Of a DNA stretch of 64,000 bases, positions 6,343 through 14,251 are shown piece after piece. Both the position numbers and the translations under genes were made by a program. The notes under the pieces are model-generated. The model had not been told where the DNA came from. It did no database searches and saw only the letters and a list, made by a program, of their open reading frames with translations. The stretch is from Bacillota bacterium (GTDB lineage: Bacteria > Bacillota > Limnochordia > Darwinibacteriales > DTU012). Every line of letters begins with the position of its first letter. Position 1 is the first letter of the stretch. The DNA lies in contig DURM01000023.1 of the NCBI GenBank assembly GCA_012837335.1, positions 1 through 64,000 of the forward strand. The letters are read 5' to 3'.

Positions 6343-8949
6343 TTAGAGATCACTGATTAGCGGGTTAGTTCCATTTAAATACTCTTCTATATTAGTGTAA
6401 CCATCGCCATCAAGATCGGCAGCCTGATCTATTCCACCATTGGGATCAAAGCCATACTTGATAGCCCACCAGTTGGGAATTCCATCCATATCGCTGTCCA
6501 GAGGCATCCTGAAGCTTCTTAAAAATACCAAACCGCCGACATCGTCCTGAGAATCAATAATGCCTGTTCCTAAACCGGTAGTCTGTCCTCCATAAGCCGC
6601 GGTTCCGGTTCTAACTTCTTCGATAATCCGCTTGTCAATTGCATCGCGGCCCGGCAGTGAAGCACCGGCGTGTTTTAAGACCAGCTCAAATGCTTCCTCA
6701 GCACTGTGAGTTGTCACATGCGGAACCGGAAATTCTTCATCATGCTTTACGTCTTCGGCTCGGTTTACTCTCGGCTGTACTCCACCAGCCCAGTTATCAG
6801 CTGTAATAGCGGGATAGCCATCCACATAGTTATCCGCAATGTACCATTTGCCGCCATTGGAGATCTCAACTATACGATGATTTACACTGCCTCTATTGGT
6901 CCCGGGTCCGGGTTTATAATAGTTGGCAATCATATTGTGGTTGCCGCCCTCGCCGCCATACGTGCTGTTGAAGCCCCAGTTGTAGATTACATTGTTGCGC
7001 ATATCGGTAGCAGGCTGATTGGTATTTCTTTCTCCGTCAAACCGAGGAGTGCGGCTGGAATGGTGAGCCATCAAGTTGTGGTGGAAGGAAGAAAAACCTC
7101 CCCAGATTCCTCCATAGCCATGATTGCCCTTAACATGCACTGATCCCCGCAGACTTTCTGAGATAATTGACCACTGGACTGTCAGATTGTTGGTCAGGTA
7201 AAAACTAACGCATTCGTCCGTAGACCAGCTTGCGGAAATATGGTCCAGGATCACATTAGAAACACCTCTGCCGCCGATGGCATCAGCCTCATATCGGTTG
7301 TAATCGCCCATGCGGAACCGCAAGTACCTGATAATAACCTGATTAGTATTGATGTTAACCGGGGCACCGGCTACTGTGATTCCATCTCCGGGAGCTGTTT
7401 GGCCGGCAATGGTAATGTATGGGTTAATAATATCAAGAGAACTTGTAAGCATAATGTTTCCGGATACGGCAAAGACTACGGTTCTCGGTCCGGAAGCATT
7501 GACAGCTTCCCTTAAGCTGCCGGGACCGCTGTCTTTGAGATTAGTAACAATGTACACATCTCCGCCTCTGCCTCCTACAGTATATCTGCCATATCCTTCG
7601 GCAGTGGGAAAAGCAGGGGTTTGTTCGGCGTTATCATCTGCCATCACCAATCCACGTTCTGCTTTTACTTCTTTCCCGAGAGCGCTGAGCACACTAACGG
7701 CAAAGTCCTGAAGCAGCTGCGATTCATGATCTGTAATTTGATACAGAGTGTCAACTGCTGCTTCGGACTGCTCAGCTGCCTGGTAAACGATTGGGCTTAG
7801 TCTCCATAGAACATCCTCTTCAAATGACTCAACAGCACTTAGGAGATACAGCGCATCTTCTTCAAGTACCGCCTCGCAGTGTTCTAAATAGCGTGCAGCT
7901 GCCAGTTTTACTTGACTATCTGTTTCTTCATCTAACAGCGCATTAATGAAGAATTCGATCACTTCTGATTGATCGGGCTTAGTCTTTTCTAAAGCTAACG
8001 CAAGGAGTACCACGTCTTCTGCAGCTGCCCGAGGATTATTAATCATAGCTAAGATATCGCTAACTAGTGTTTCGTCATAATTGGTGAGTTCACCCAGCGC
8101 ATATATCGCCTGCTCCTTGAGAGTACCCGTGTGGTTTGCAGCAAGCTCCTTCAGCAGCCCGGAAATCTCCGGAGTATAAGATGCCATGCGGGGATACAAA
8201 CCGTCAATTATGGTCCAGAGATTATTCTGCAGCGCTTCACTCGGACTGGCAAATGCTTCGCGAAGCAGTCCAACCGGATCAGATGCTTTGTAAAGATTTG
8301 CGGAGATACCGGAAACAACACCATAGATATTGCGCTTATTGGCTAACTCATCGAAAAGCACTGGAATGATTTCATCGAAGCTGACCTTGAGAGCTGTAAT
8401 CGCCTGATTTGCTTTCCACGCCACCATTGGCTCAGCAGCCATCGAAACTGCTAATGCCCTAATAACTTCAGGATTGACTGCTTTAATTGCCCGCAGCGCA
8501 TCCACCGCCTGAGAACGCACGCCCGCATCTTCCCTGCGGTCCAAAACTACCTTTGCTATCTCATTAACAATTTCCTCTGCTTGTGGCCCTAAGGTATACG
8601 CAGCTTTGGCAGCTCTCGTCCTTGTGGTTAAATTCACATCACGCAGACCTTGAACAATGATGGGCAAACCACCTTCGCCAAGCTGCTCAGCGAAGACTAC
8701 TAAATCATAGCCGATAAAAGATGATTCACTCTGATTGCGCTGCATCTGTTTAACCAAGAGAGGAACAGCAGCTTCACCATAACTGTTCAGCACTGCCAGT
8801 GCTTCACGTTTAACATTGAGATCGCCGCTGGCCAAGTCAGACACAGCCTCTAGAATAATGCTTTCATCCTCTGAATTCAAACCAGCCGCACAAGCTGTGA
8901 GGCCAAGAGCCAAGCAGATTATTAGAGTTAAAATTACCAGTTTCCGCAT
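6343..8949 (-). CDS. HEAT-repeat pectate lyase lipoprotein (PL1-like)
   Basis: The product (868 residues) should cleave polygalacturonate by beta-elimination at the outer face of the membrane. The N-terminus is a lipoprotein signal ending in LTAC, with the lipidated Cys at residue 20. Residues about 30-425 are HEAT-type helical repeats. A pectate-lyase beta-helix follows (about 445-800), with the family pattern FPTAEGYGRYTVGGRGG, VVFAVSG, PYITIAGQTAPG, IIRYLRFR and DHISASWS. The C-terminus has two calcium-binding-like loops, DSDMDGIPNWW (about 818-828) and DLDGDGYTNIEEY (about 845-857), similar to dockerin or thrombospondin-3 calcium loops. The start is set by AAGGAGG before ATG 8949. It shares the HEAT architecture with the adjacent methylesterase, which suggests that both enzymes are assembled or anchored in the same way. 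Confidence 0.9.
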   Translation of the reverse strand: MRKLVILTLIICLALGLTACAAGLNSEDESIILEAVSDLASGDLNVKREALAVLNSYGEAAVPLLVKQMQRNQSESSFIGYDLVVFAEQLGEGGLPIIVQGLRDVNLTTRTRAAKAAYTLGPQAEEIVNEIAKVVLDRREDAGVRSQAVDALRAIKAVNPEVIRALAVSMAAEPMVAWKANQAITALKVSFDEIIPVLFDELANKRNIYGVVSGISANLYKASDPVGLLREAFASPSEALQNNLWTIIDGLYPRMASYTPEISGLLKELAANHTGTLKEQAIYALGELTNYDETLVSDILAMINNPRAAAEDVVLLALALEKTKPDQSEVIEFFINALLDEETDSQVKLAAARYLEHCEAVLEEDALYLLSAVESFEEDVLWRLSPIVYQAAEQSEAAVDTLYQITDHESQLLQDFAVSVLSALGKEVKAERGLVMADDNAEQTPAFPTAEGYGRYTVGGRGGDVYIVTNLKDSGPGSLREAVNASGPRTVVFAVSGNIMLTSSLDIINPYITIAGQTAPGDGITVAGAPVNINTNQVIIRYLRFRMGDYNRYEADAIGGRGVSNVILDHISASWSTDECVSFYLTNNLTVQWSIISESLRGSVHVKGNHGYGGIWGGFSSFHHNLMAHHSSRTPRFDGERNTNQPATDMRNNVIYNWGFNSTYGGEGGNHNMIANYYKPGPGTNRGSVNHRIVEISNGGKWYIADNYVDGYPAITADNWAGGVQPRVNRAEDVKHDEEFPVPHVTTHSAEEAFELVLKHAGASLPGRDAIDKRIIEEVRTGTAAYGGQTTGLGTGIIDSQDDVGGLVFLRSFRMPLDSDMDGIPNWWAIKYGFDPNGGIDQAADLDGDGYTNIEEYLNGTNPLISDL

Positions 8950-8978
8950 AAGTGCCCTCCTTAGAGTCTGGAAAATAG

Positions 8979-9000
8979 GCCGGCAGAGCAATCTGCCGGC
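8979..9000. terminator. GC-rich hairpin between the GH43 and pectate lyase genes
   Basis: A perfect 8-bp stem GCCGGCAG (8979-8986) / CTGCCGGC (8993-9000) with a 6-base loop lies in the 69-base gap. On the minus strand it is followed by CTATTTTCC, a poor U-run. It is therefore more likely a partial terminator or mRNA-processing/stabilising element than a full stop. Confidence 0.5.
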
Positions 9001-9018
9001 TGCTTCATTAACCTGTTC

Positions 9019-10542
9019 TCAGCACTTACTTACATCAAACCAGGCAAAATCAGCGTACCCAAGAGATCCTTCACCAGTCGTATTAGTGCTGAACAGACCG
9101 ACCTTTGAGCCAATCCAGCGTCCTTTAACGGCGTGGAGTTCATCCCCCAGCTTAACGTACTCTCGACCATCAAGGCTGTATGTGAAAGTGCATACTGCAG
9201 GCTCTTTTACTTCTACCCTTAAATAAACAGTATTGGTGTCTAAATCAACTGATGCAGTCAGCTGATCTTCATCTTGATCCTTATGGCCTACCCAGCGCTC
9301 AAGCGTCCAACCAGAACCGGATTTGCGGAGCGATAGATAGGAATATTTATCCCCGGTCACGATCAGTCCTGCCTGCTCACTCTCAAGCTGCGGCTGAAAT
9401 GTTAGCTTGGTGGTGGCCGCAAACTCGGGCGCTGGGAATTTTTGTGCGACAATATTCGGTACTTCCCACAGAGTCTTCCGCTCACCGGGAATGTTCTGGG
9501 GAAACAGACGCAGGCCATGTTTGCCCAAACTGTACCAGCTGTCTTTATGGTTGGCAAACCACTGCCACTGGAGACCCAGCTTGTCCTGATCAAACTGGTC
9601 CGATGTGGGAATAGCTGCAATTGGATACTCCCTGCCCACATTCGGCTTTTTATAGCGTAGTACCGGTTCTTCGTTATCCCCCATGATCGGCCAGTCGTCG
9701 ATCCATGCAACCGGCTGCAGGTGAACAATCCGTCCATAGGCGTTCCGGTCCTGAAAGTGGATGAACCAGGATTCTCCAGTTTGGGTCTCTACCCAGCCGC
9801 CTTGGTGCGGTCCGTTGATAGGAGTGCTGCCCTGCCGCAGAACGATCCGGTCTTCGTATGGTCCCCAAACATTTTTCGAGCGGAGCACAGTCTGCCAGCC
9901 ATTGGTTACTCCGCCACCGGGAGCCATAATGTAATAGTAGCCATTGCGCTTGTACATTTTCGGACCTTCGAGGGTCGGATGATCTACAGTCCCATCGAAG
10001 ATAATCTTGCCTTCATCTAAAACGCGGCTGCCGTCGGGAGCCATCTTGTGTAAAATCAGCTTGCTTTTAATACCGCAGCGGCTGGCAGCAAAGGCATGGA
10101 CCAAATAAGCCTGACCATCATCATCCCAGAAGGGGCAGGGATCAATCCAGCCTTTCCCCGGTTTAACGCAGAACAGGGGTGACCACTCGCCGAAAGGATC
10201 TTCGGTGGTAGTCATGTAGATTCCCTCATCAGGCAGACCCACGCAGATCCAAAACTTGCCAGCATGGTAGCGGATAGATGGTGCCCAGATTCCGCAGCCG
10301 TGAAGCGGTTTATCATATCCGGGAAGGTCAACATTTTTAATGGCGTAATTTACCAGCTGCCAGTTGACCAGGTCTTTAGAATGAAGAATTGGCAGACCCG
10401 GAGTGCACTGAAAACTGGAAGCAGTCATAAAGTAATCATCTCCAACGCGGATCACGTCCGGATCAGAATAGTCAAGATGCAAAATGGGGTTGATATAGGT
10501 TCCATCTCCTTGATCTGATACCCATACACTGTTTTTAGACAT
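9019..10542 (-). CDS. GH43 glycoside hydrolase (arabinofuranosidase/xylosidase type)
   Basis: The product (507 residues) has no signal peptide, so it should act in the cytoplasm on imported oligosaccharides, removing arabinose or xylose side groups. The N-terminal five-bladed propeller (about 1-300) has the three GH43 acidic residues: Asp27 in YSDPDVIRV (general base), Asp134 in GWIDPCPFWDD (pKa modulator) and Glu192 in HPTLEGPKMY (general acid). The C-terminal 200 residues form the beta-sandwich typical of GH43 subgroups with a concanavalin-like domain. In this pectin locus the likely substrates are arabinan or arabinogalactan side chains of rhamnogalacturonan I. Substrate choice between arabinose, xylose and galactose cannot be read from sequence alone. 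GGAGG lies a few bases before the ATG, and 22 bases separate it from the GH28 stop. Confidence 0.88.
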   Translation of the reverse strand: MSKNSVWVSDQGDGTYINPILHLDYSDPDVIRVGDDYFMTASSFQCTPGLPILHSKDLVNWQLVNYAIKNVDLPGYDKPLHGCGIWAPSIRYHAGKFWICVGLPDEGIYMTTTEDPFGEWSPLFCVKPGKGWIDPCPFWDDDGQAYLVHAFAASRCGIKSKLILHKMAPDGSRVLDEGKIIFDGTVDHPTLEGPKMYKRNGYYYIMAPGGGVTNGWQTVLRSKNVWGPYEDRIVLRQGSTPINGPHQGGWVETQTGESWFIHFQDRNAYGRIVHLQPVAWIDDWPIMGDNEEPVLRYKKPNVGREYPIAAIPTSDQFDQDKLGLQWQWFANHKDSWYSLGKHGLRLFPQNIPGERKTLWEVPNIVAQKFPAPEFAATTKLTFQPQLESEQAGLIVTGDKYSYLSLRKSGSGWTLERWVGHKDQDEDQLTASVDLDTNTVYLRVEVKEPAVCTFTYSLDGREYVKLGDELHAVKGRWIGSKVGLFSTNTTGEGSLGYADFAWFDVSKC

Positions 10543-10564
10543 GGTATCCTCCTTTACGTTTTTA

Positions 10565-11815
10565 TTATTCGATTACAATATTCTCACCGTTAGTGACGGT
10601 AATTTCATCACCAACTTGATTGATTACATCCACATTAGTAAACCTGAGATTGGCAACTTGATCAGCAATAATACCCATTTGTGCCATCGGCTTGAGATTG
10701 CGGACCATAGCTGGTGTTCTTGGTTCAGCATCATCTGCCATGTGAATTGAGATATTGTCAAAAGTAATGTCCTGCAGCTTCATTTCCGGCAAGCCCTGGA
10801 GGTAAGCTGCAGCAGCCTGAATTTCACGGGCCGTAATATTGCTGAAGCGAATTCTTCTAAAGCTTGGAGTTCCTTCATCGACGGGACGGGCATTGCGGTC
10901 CTCTACGACCGGATCTCCATCTGCACCACAGCGGTAAAAGAGATTAAGAACGATCGGACAGAATCCGCCTCTCATAATGATATTGTTGACCCTAATATCT
11001 TCAACCACGCCGCCTCTGCCCCGACGGGTTTTCAGGCGGATACCCCGATCGGTACCTTCAAAAATGCAGTTTGAAATAGTTACATTGCGGACATCGCCGC
11101 TCATTTCACTGCCGATTACCACCCCGCCGTGGCCGTGAACCATTGTGCAGTTAGTGATTGTAATATTTTCGCAGGGAATCCGCTTCGGATTTTTCTCAGT
11201 TCCTGATTTAATAGCGATACAGTCATCGCCTACATCAATATGACAGTTGCTGATCCTAACATTTTTGCATGAATCAGGGTTAATCCCATCAGTGTTGGGC
11301 GAATCTGCTGGGTTAACAATAGTCAGCTTATCCACTACTACATTCTCACATTCGATGGGATTTACTGTCCAAGCCGGCGAGTTGATCAGCTTTACGCCTT
11401 CAATCAGAATATCGCGGCTTTCCACAAAGCTGATCATGCGCGGACGGGCGTGCTCCCATTTTTTGTGCCACCAAAAAGAACCCTGTCCATCAAGAGTGCC
11501 GCGGCCTATAACCGCAACGTTCTCAAGACCTTTGCCATAAATCAAAGGCATATAAGCGGAAACATCTGCTCCTTCCCAGCGGGTGACAATTACCGGATAG
11601 TCGTTTAAATCACTGCTGAACTTAATAACGGCCCCTGCTTCCAGATGCAGAGTGATATTGCTTTTTAATTCAATTGGTCCGGTAAGGTAGGTGCCGGCCG
11701 GAACGAGCACTGTGCCTCCCCCCTGCGTAAACGCAGCGTCAATTGCTGCTTTAAATGCTTGGGTGCATACTTGGCTGCCATCTCTTACTGCTCCAAAATC
11801 TAAGATATTAACCAC
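10565..11815 (-). CDS. GH28 polygalacturonase/rhamnogalacturonase, cytoplasmic
   Basis: The product (416 residues) hydrolyses galacturonic acid linkages in imported pectic oligosaccharides. The parallel beta-helix carries all GH28 active-site motifs: NTDG with Asp176, the DD pair at 197-198 in VGDDCIAIKSG, His229 in GHGG, and Arg260/Lys262 in RGIRLKT. The N-terminal NILDFGAVRDG is typical of the family. There is no signal peptide, which points to an intracellular exo-acting enzyme. The GTG at 11815 is chosen because AAGGAGG precedes it by 6 bases; the longer frame overlaps the upstream gene without a ribosome binding site. Whether it prefers homogalacturonan, xylogalacturonan or rhamnogalacturonan is open. 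Confidence 0.9.
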   Translation of the reverse strand: MVNILDFGAVRDGSQVCTQAFKAAIDAAFTQGGGTVLVPAGTYLTGPIELKSNITLHLEAGAVIKFSSDLNDYPVIVTRWEGADVSAYMPLIYGKGLENVAVIGRGTLDGQGSFWWHKKWEHARPRMISFVESRDILIEGVKLINSPAWTVNPIECENVVVDKLTIVNPADSPNTDGINPDSCKNVRISNCHIDVGDDCIAIKSGTEKNPKRIPCENITITNCTMVHGHGGVVIGSEMSGDVRNVTISNCIFEGTDRGIRLKTRRGRGGVVEDIRVNNIIMRGGFCPIVLNLFYRCGADGDPVVEDRNARPVDEGTPSFRRIRFSNITAREIQAAAAYLQGLPEMKLQDITFDNISIHMADDAEPRTPAMVRNLKPMAQMGIIADQVANLRFTNVDVINQVGDEITVTNGENIVIE

Positions 11816-11840
11816 ATTTATCCTCCTTAAGAATGGTGTG

Positions 11841-14135
11841 TTAATCCTGACGTTCAATTTTATCCATCAAGGCCAGCATTCTAACTGCAAATCGGTGGCC
11901 TTGAGTCAAACCCTTCCCTGCGGAAGAAGTTTCATGCCAGCTTCTAGTAAATCCTTTAACCGCCCGCTCCCATAAAACCTTGTCCTGCTCCTTTGTATCG
12001 GAATAATAGTACGCATAGGCAACTGCAGGAGCTAAATTGCGATCGGAGCTGGCTTTGTAATCTCGATGAGCGGCATGATACGCCCAAGCGCCCGGAGGAT
12101 CGATCCATCCGTATTCTGAAAATGCTCGTCCCGCTCTAACAATCATTTCTCTTACCCGCTCATCACCGGTGGCTTGATAGTACAGTACCAGCGAATCAAT
12201 TATAGGACTTCCCATCAGCATTCCAGCAAAGCCATTACGCTCAAAAAAGCCTGTAAAGAGTCCATCTTGGTTCTGCAGTTCCAGCGCTATATCAACTAAC
12301 GCGGCAGCACTTTTAAGATATTCCTCTTTAGGAATAACATGATAAGCTCCCATTAAAGCAAGATTTGTCCAGCCCCACTGCCGTTCGGTGCTGTACATAC
12401 GAGCCGCTGGAACTTGTCCTAAGGCAACCTTTTGATACTGCTCCCAAGTCAATTCTGCCCACCGATCCGCCACTATTAAAGCCGCGTCGCGGGCTGTATA
12501 ATCGCCAGAAAAAGCGTAGTATTCAAAAAGTCCCTGCACCCACGCGTGGGAGCCGAGTTTGCCGGAGCCCGCAGAACTGTGTCCGAGAACATCGGGATCA
12601 AAGTCATTGTCGTGCTGATAAACCATTCCCTGCTCAGATCCCGCTGTGATAAAGTCGATATCAATCATATGTCTGGCTGCTGGCAGAGCAAACAGATCAT
12701 ACCACTTGCGTCCACCCCCACGCAAAAACATCAGCATCCCCACATGGGGATAGTCGTATTCGCAGTTGTTCCAAGACCCAAGCCTGCGGTATGAATCATC
12801 CCCAAAATTGCGATCTCCATAAAGTCTATGTTCAGCTCGCTTCTTCATCAGAGCTTGAAAATCTAATTCGATGGCATGCTCATATTCAGGGTAGCGCTTA
12901 AAGTTTTGACAGGAAAGATCACCCAGCGCACCACTTTCCGCATACCAATCCCAAGGCGCCAGCGCTAGCAGCGGCGCATGGCATTGGTTCATTACAGACG
13001 GAAGTTGACCGCCATCAGGATTAGGCGTATGAAAATACAGCATAAACTCATGGGTCCGGGATTCACCCTGCCTCAATGCATAGCTGTGCTTGACTTGATT
13101 TCCCGGTAAAAACGAATCAAAAGTGCGGGATGAAGTCGGCAGCAGCCCCAGACTGAAGCCGGTCTGCCCCAGCTCTAAGCTCTTGGGATACTTCTCCCAG
13201 AAATGGCGAACTGCTGCGGAAAGAGCCCAGCCAGATTCTGTTTCCACCGTTGCCCACCCAGCAAACTGTCCAGAAGTCTTTGCATCTTGTTTGGCAAGGT
13301 TCCCGTGGTAATACTCATCGGGACTATCGTGAAGAACGCCAAAAGAGCCTTCATTACTGGCTGCACAATACTTCTCAATTAAATGATTATCATGATATAC
13401 CTTTATATGATTCGCTTGGAGAGGAATTAAAAACTCTAATCCCTTAAGTTCGATCGCAGATCCTAAATTGCGGATTGTATGTAAAACGCGTACAGCAGAA
13501 CTATCGCGATGGACGGTAATTCTGATAATATACATCAAATTAGATGCCTGTCCGCTGGAACTTTCATAGTAACCGGTAAAACAAATAACGGCTCTTTCTG
13601 AACCATTATCATCAATCATTATCTCTTTAGCTGATCCGATATCAAGCTGTTGAGAATCGACTGTTACTTTCGAACCAATAAAACCGTTATAAGTGTCGAG
13701 TCTAATCCATCCTGCTTCAGTTTTAAGTTTCAGATCATCAAATAGTGACCGGCAGCTCCGGGAAACAGAAAAACCCAACTTTCCTGTATCAACGCATATA
13801 TCTCCGGATTTTGCAACACTGGCAATAAACTGGTCGGTAGTAGATCCAGATGAATTCAGATCGAGCCAGAAAATCCTGGTTTCATCAGCACTAACATCTG
13901 CGACAAAACTGATTAATACCCACTTCAAACTACCGTCCGGCCACCACGAAAGAGCTTGAAATTGAGCCGGTACATATGCACCTGATTCGCTAAAAAGAGC
14001 TAACTTAGCGGTATCTCGCACCCGCAGATGCTGGGGAAGCGGCAGCCCGTTGGATATTAGTTCCTTGTTCCGGGTAATCGAGCTGTCATTAGTAACTGTA
14101 AGCTTAATCCTGGGAATTCTGTCATTGACACGCAT
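11841..14135 (-). CDS. Exo-rhamnogalacturonan lyase, PcRGLX/YetA-like (PL26-type)
   Basis: The product (764 residues) resembles the PcRGLX/YetA family, whose characterised fungal member is an exo-acting lyase on the rhamnogalacturonan I backbone. The N-terminus (RIPRIKLTVTN, then GLPLPQHLRVRD and WWPDGSLKWVLISF) matches the RIFT-barrel first domain. A long beta-rich central region follows. The last 350 residues are helical, with the pattern of an alpha/alpha toroid (GSHAWVQGLFEYYAFSGD, RQWGWTNLALMGAYHV). No signal peptide is present, so it should work in the cytoplasm. It lies 25 bases before GH28 and completes a set able to take rhamnogalacturonan I oligosaccharides apart. Family assignment is from recalled domain patterns, and activity is inferred. 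Confidence 0.78.
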   Translation of the reverse strand: MRVNDRIPRIKLTVTNDSSITRNKELISNGLPLPQHLRVRDTAKLALFSESGAYVPAQFQALSWWPDGSLKWVLISFVADVSADETRIFWLDLNSSGSTTDQFIASVAKSGDICVDTGKLGFSVSRSCRSLFDDLKLKTEAGWIRLDTYNGFIGSKVTVDSQQLDIGSAKEIMIDDNGSERAVICFTGYYESSSGQASNLMYIIRITVHRDSSAVRVLHTIRNLGSAIELKGLEFLIPLQANHIKVYHDNHLIEKYCAASNEGSFGVLHDSPDEYYHGNLAKQDAKTSGQFAGWATVETESGWALSAAVRHFWEKYPKSLELGQTGFSLGLLPTSSRTFDSFLPGNQVKHSYALRQGESRTHEFMLYFHTPNPDGGQLPSVMNQCHAPLLALAPWDWYAESGALGDLSCQNFKRYPEYEHAIELDFQALMKKRAEHRLYGDRNFGDDSYRRLGSWNNCEYDYPHVGMLMFLRGGGRKWYDLFALPAARHMIDIDFITAGSEQGMVYQHDNDFDPDVLGHSSAGSGKLGSHAWVQGLFEYYAFSGDYTARDAALIVADRWAELTWEQYQKVALGQVPAARMYSTERQWGWTNLALMGAYHVIPKEEYLKSAAALVDIALELQNQDGLFTGFFERNGFAGMLMGSPIIDSLVLYYQATGDERVREMIVRAGRAFSEYGWIDPPGAWAYHAAHRDYKASSDRNLAPAVAYAYYYSDTKEQDKVLWERAVKGFTRSWHETSSAGKGLTQGHRFAVRMLALMDKIERQD

Positions 14136-14154
14136 TGATCCTGATCCCTTCTAG

Positions 14155-14209
14155 TGCTTGCTATGCAAGCATGGTTTCACCCTCCGGTCGAAACCGGGGG
14201 TGAAACCAT
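14155..14209. promoter_or_regulatory. Tandem hairpins after the solute-binding protein gene
   Basis: Two inverted repeats fill the gap after the binding-protein stop. One is very strong: a 12-bp arm ATGGTTTCACCC (14171-14182) pairs with 14198-14209, then CCGGT pairs with ACCGG around a 4-base loop, with a single bulged base. The second is TGCTTGC (14155-14161) / GCAAGCA (14165-14171). Neither has a U-run on the minus strand. Such structures after a binding-protein gene commonly protect its mRNA, so that it is made in excess over the permeases and enzymes; that role is inferred. Confidence 0.65.
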
Positions 14210-14251
14210 GGCTATTTATTATCCGACTTTGAATCTTATTGGGGGAGTGTT

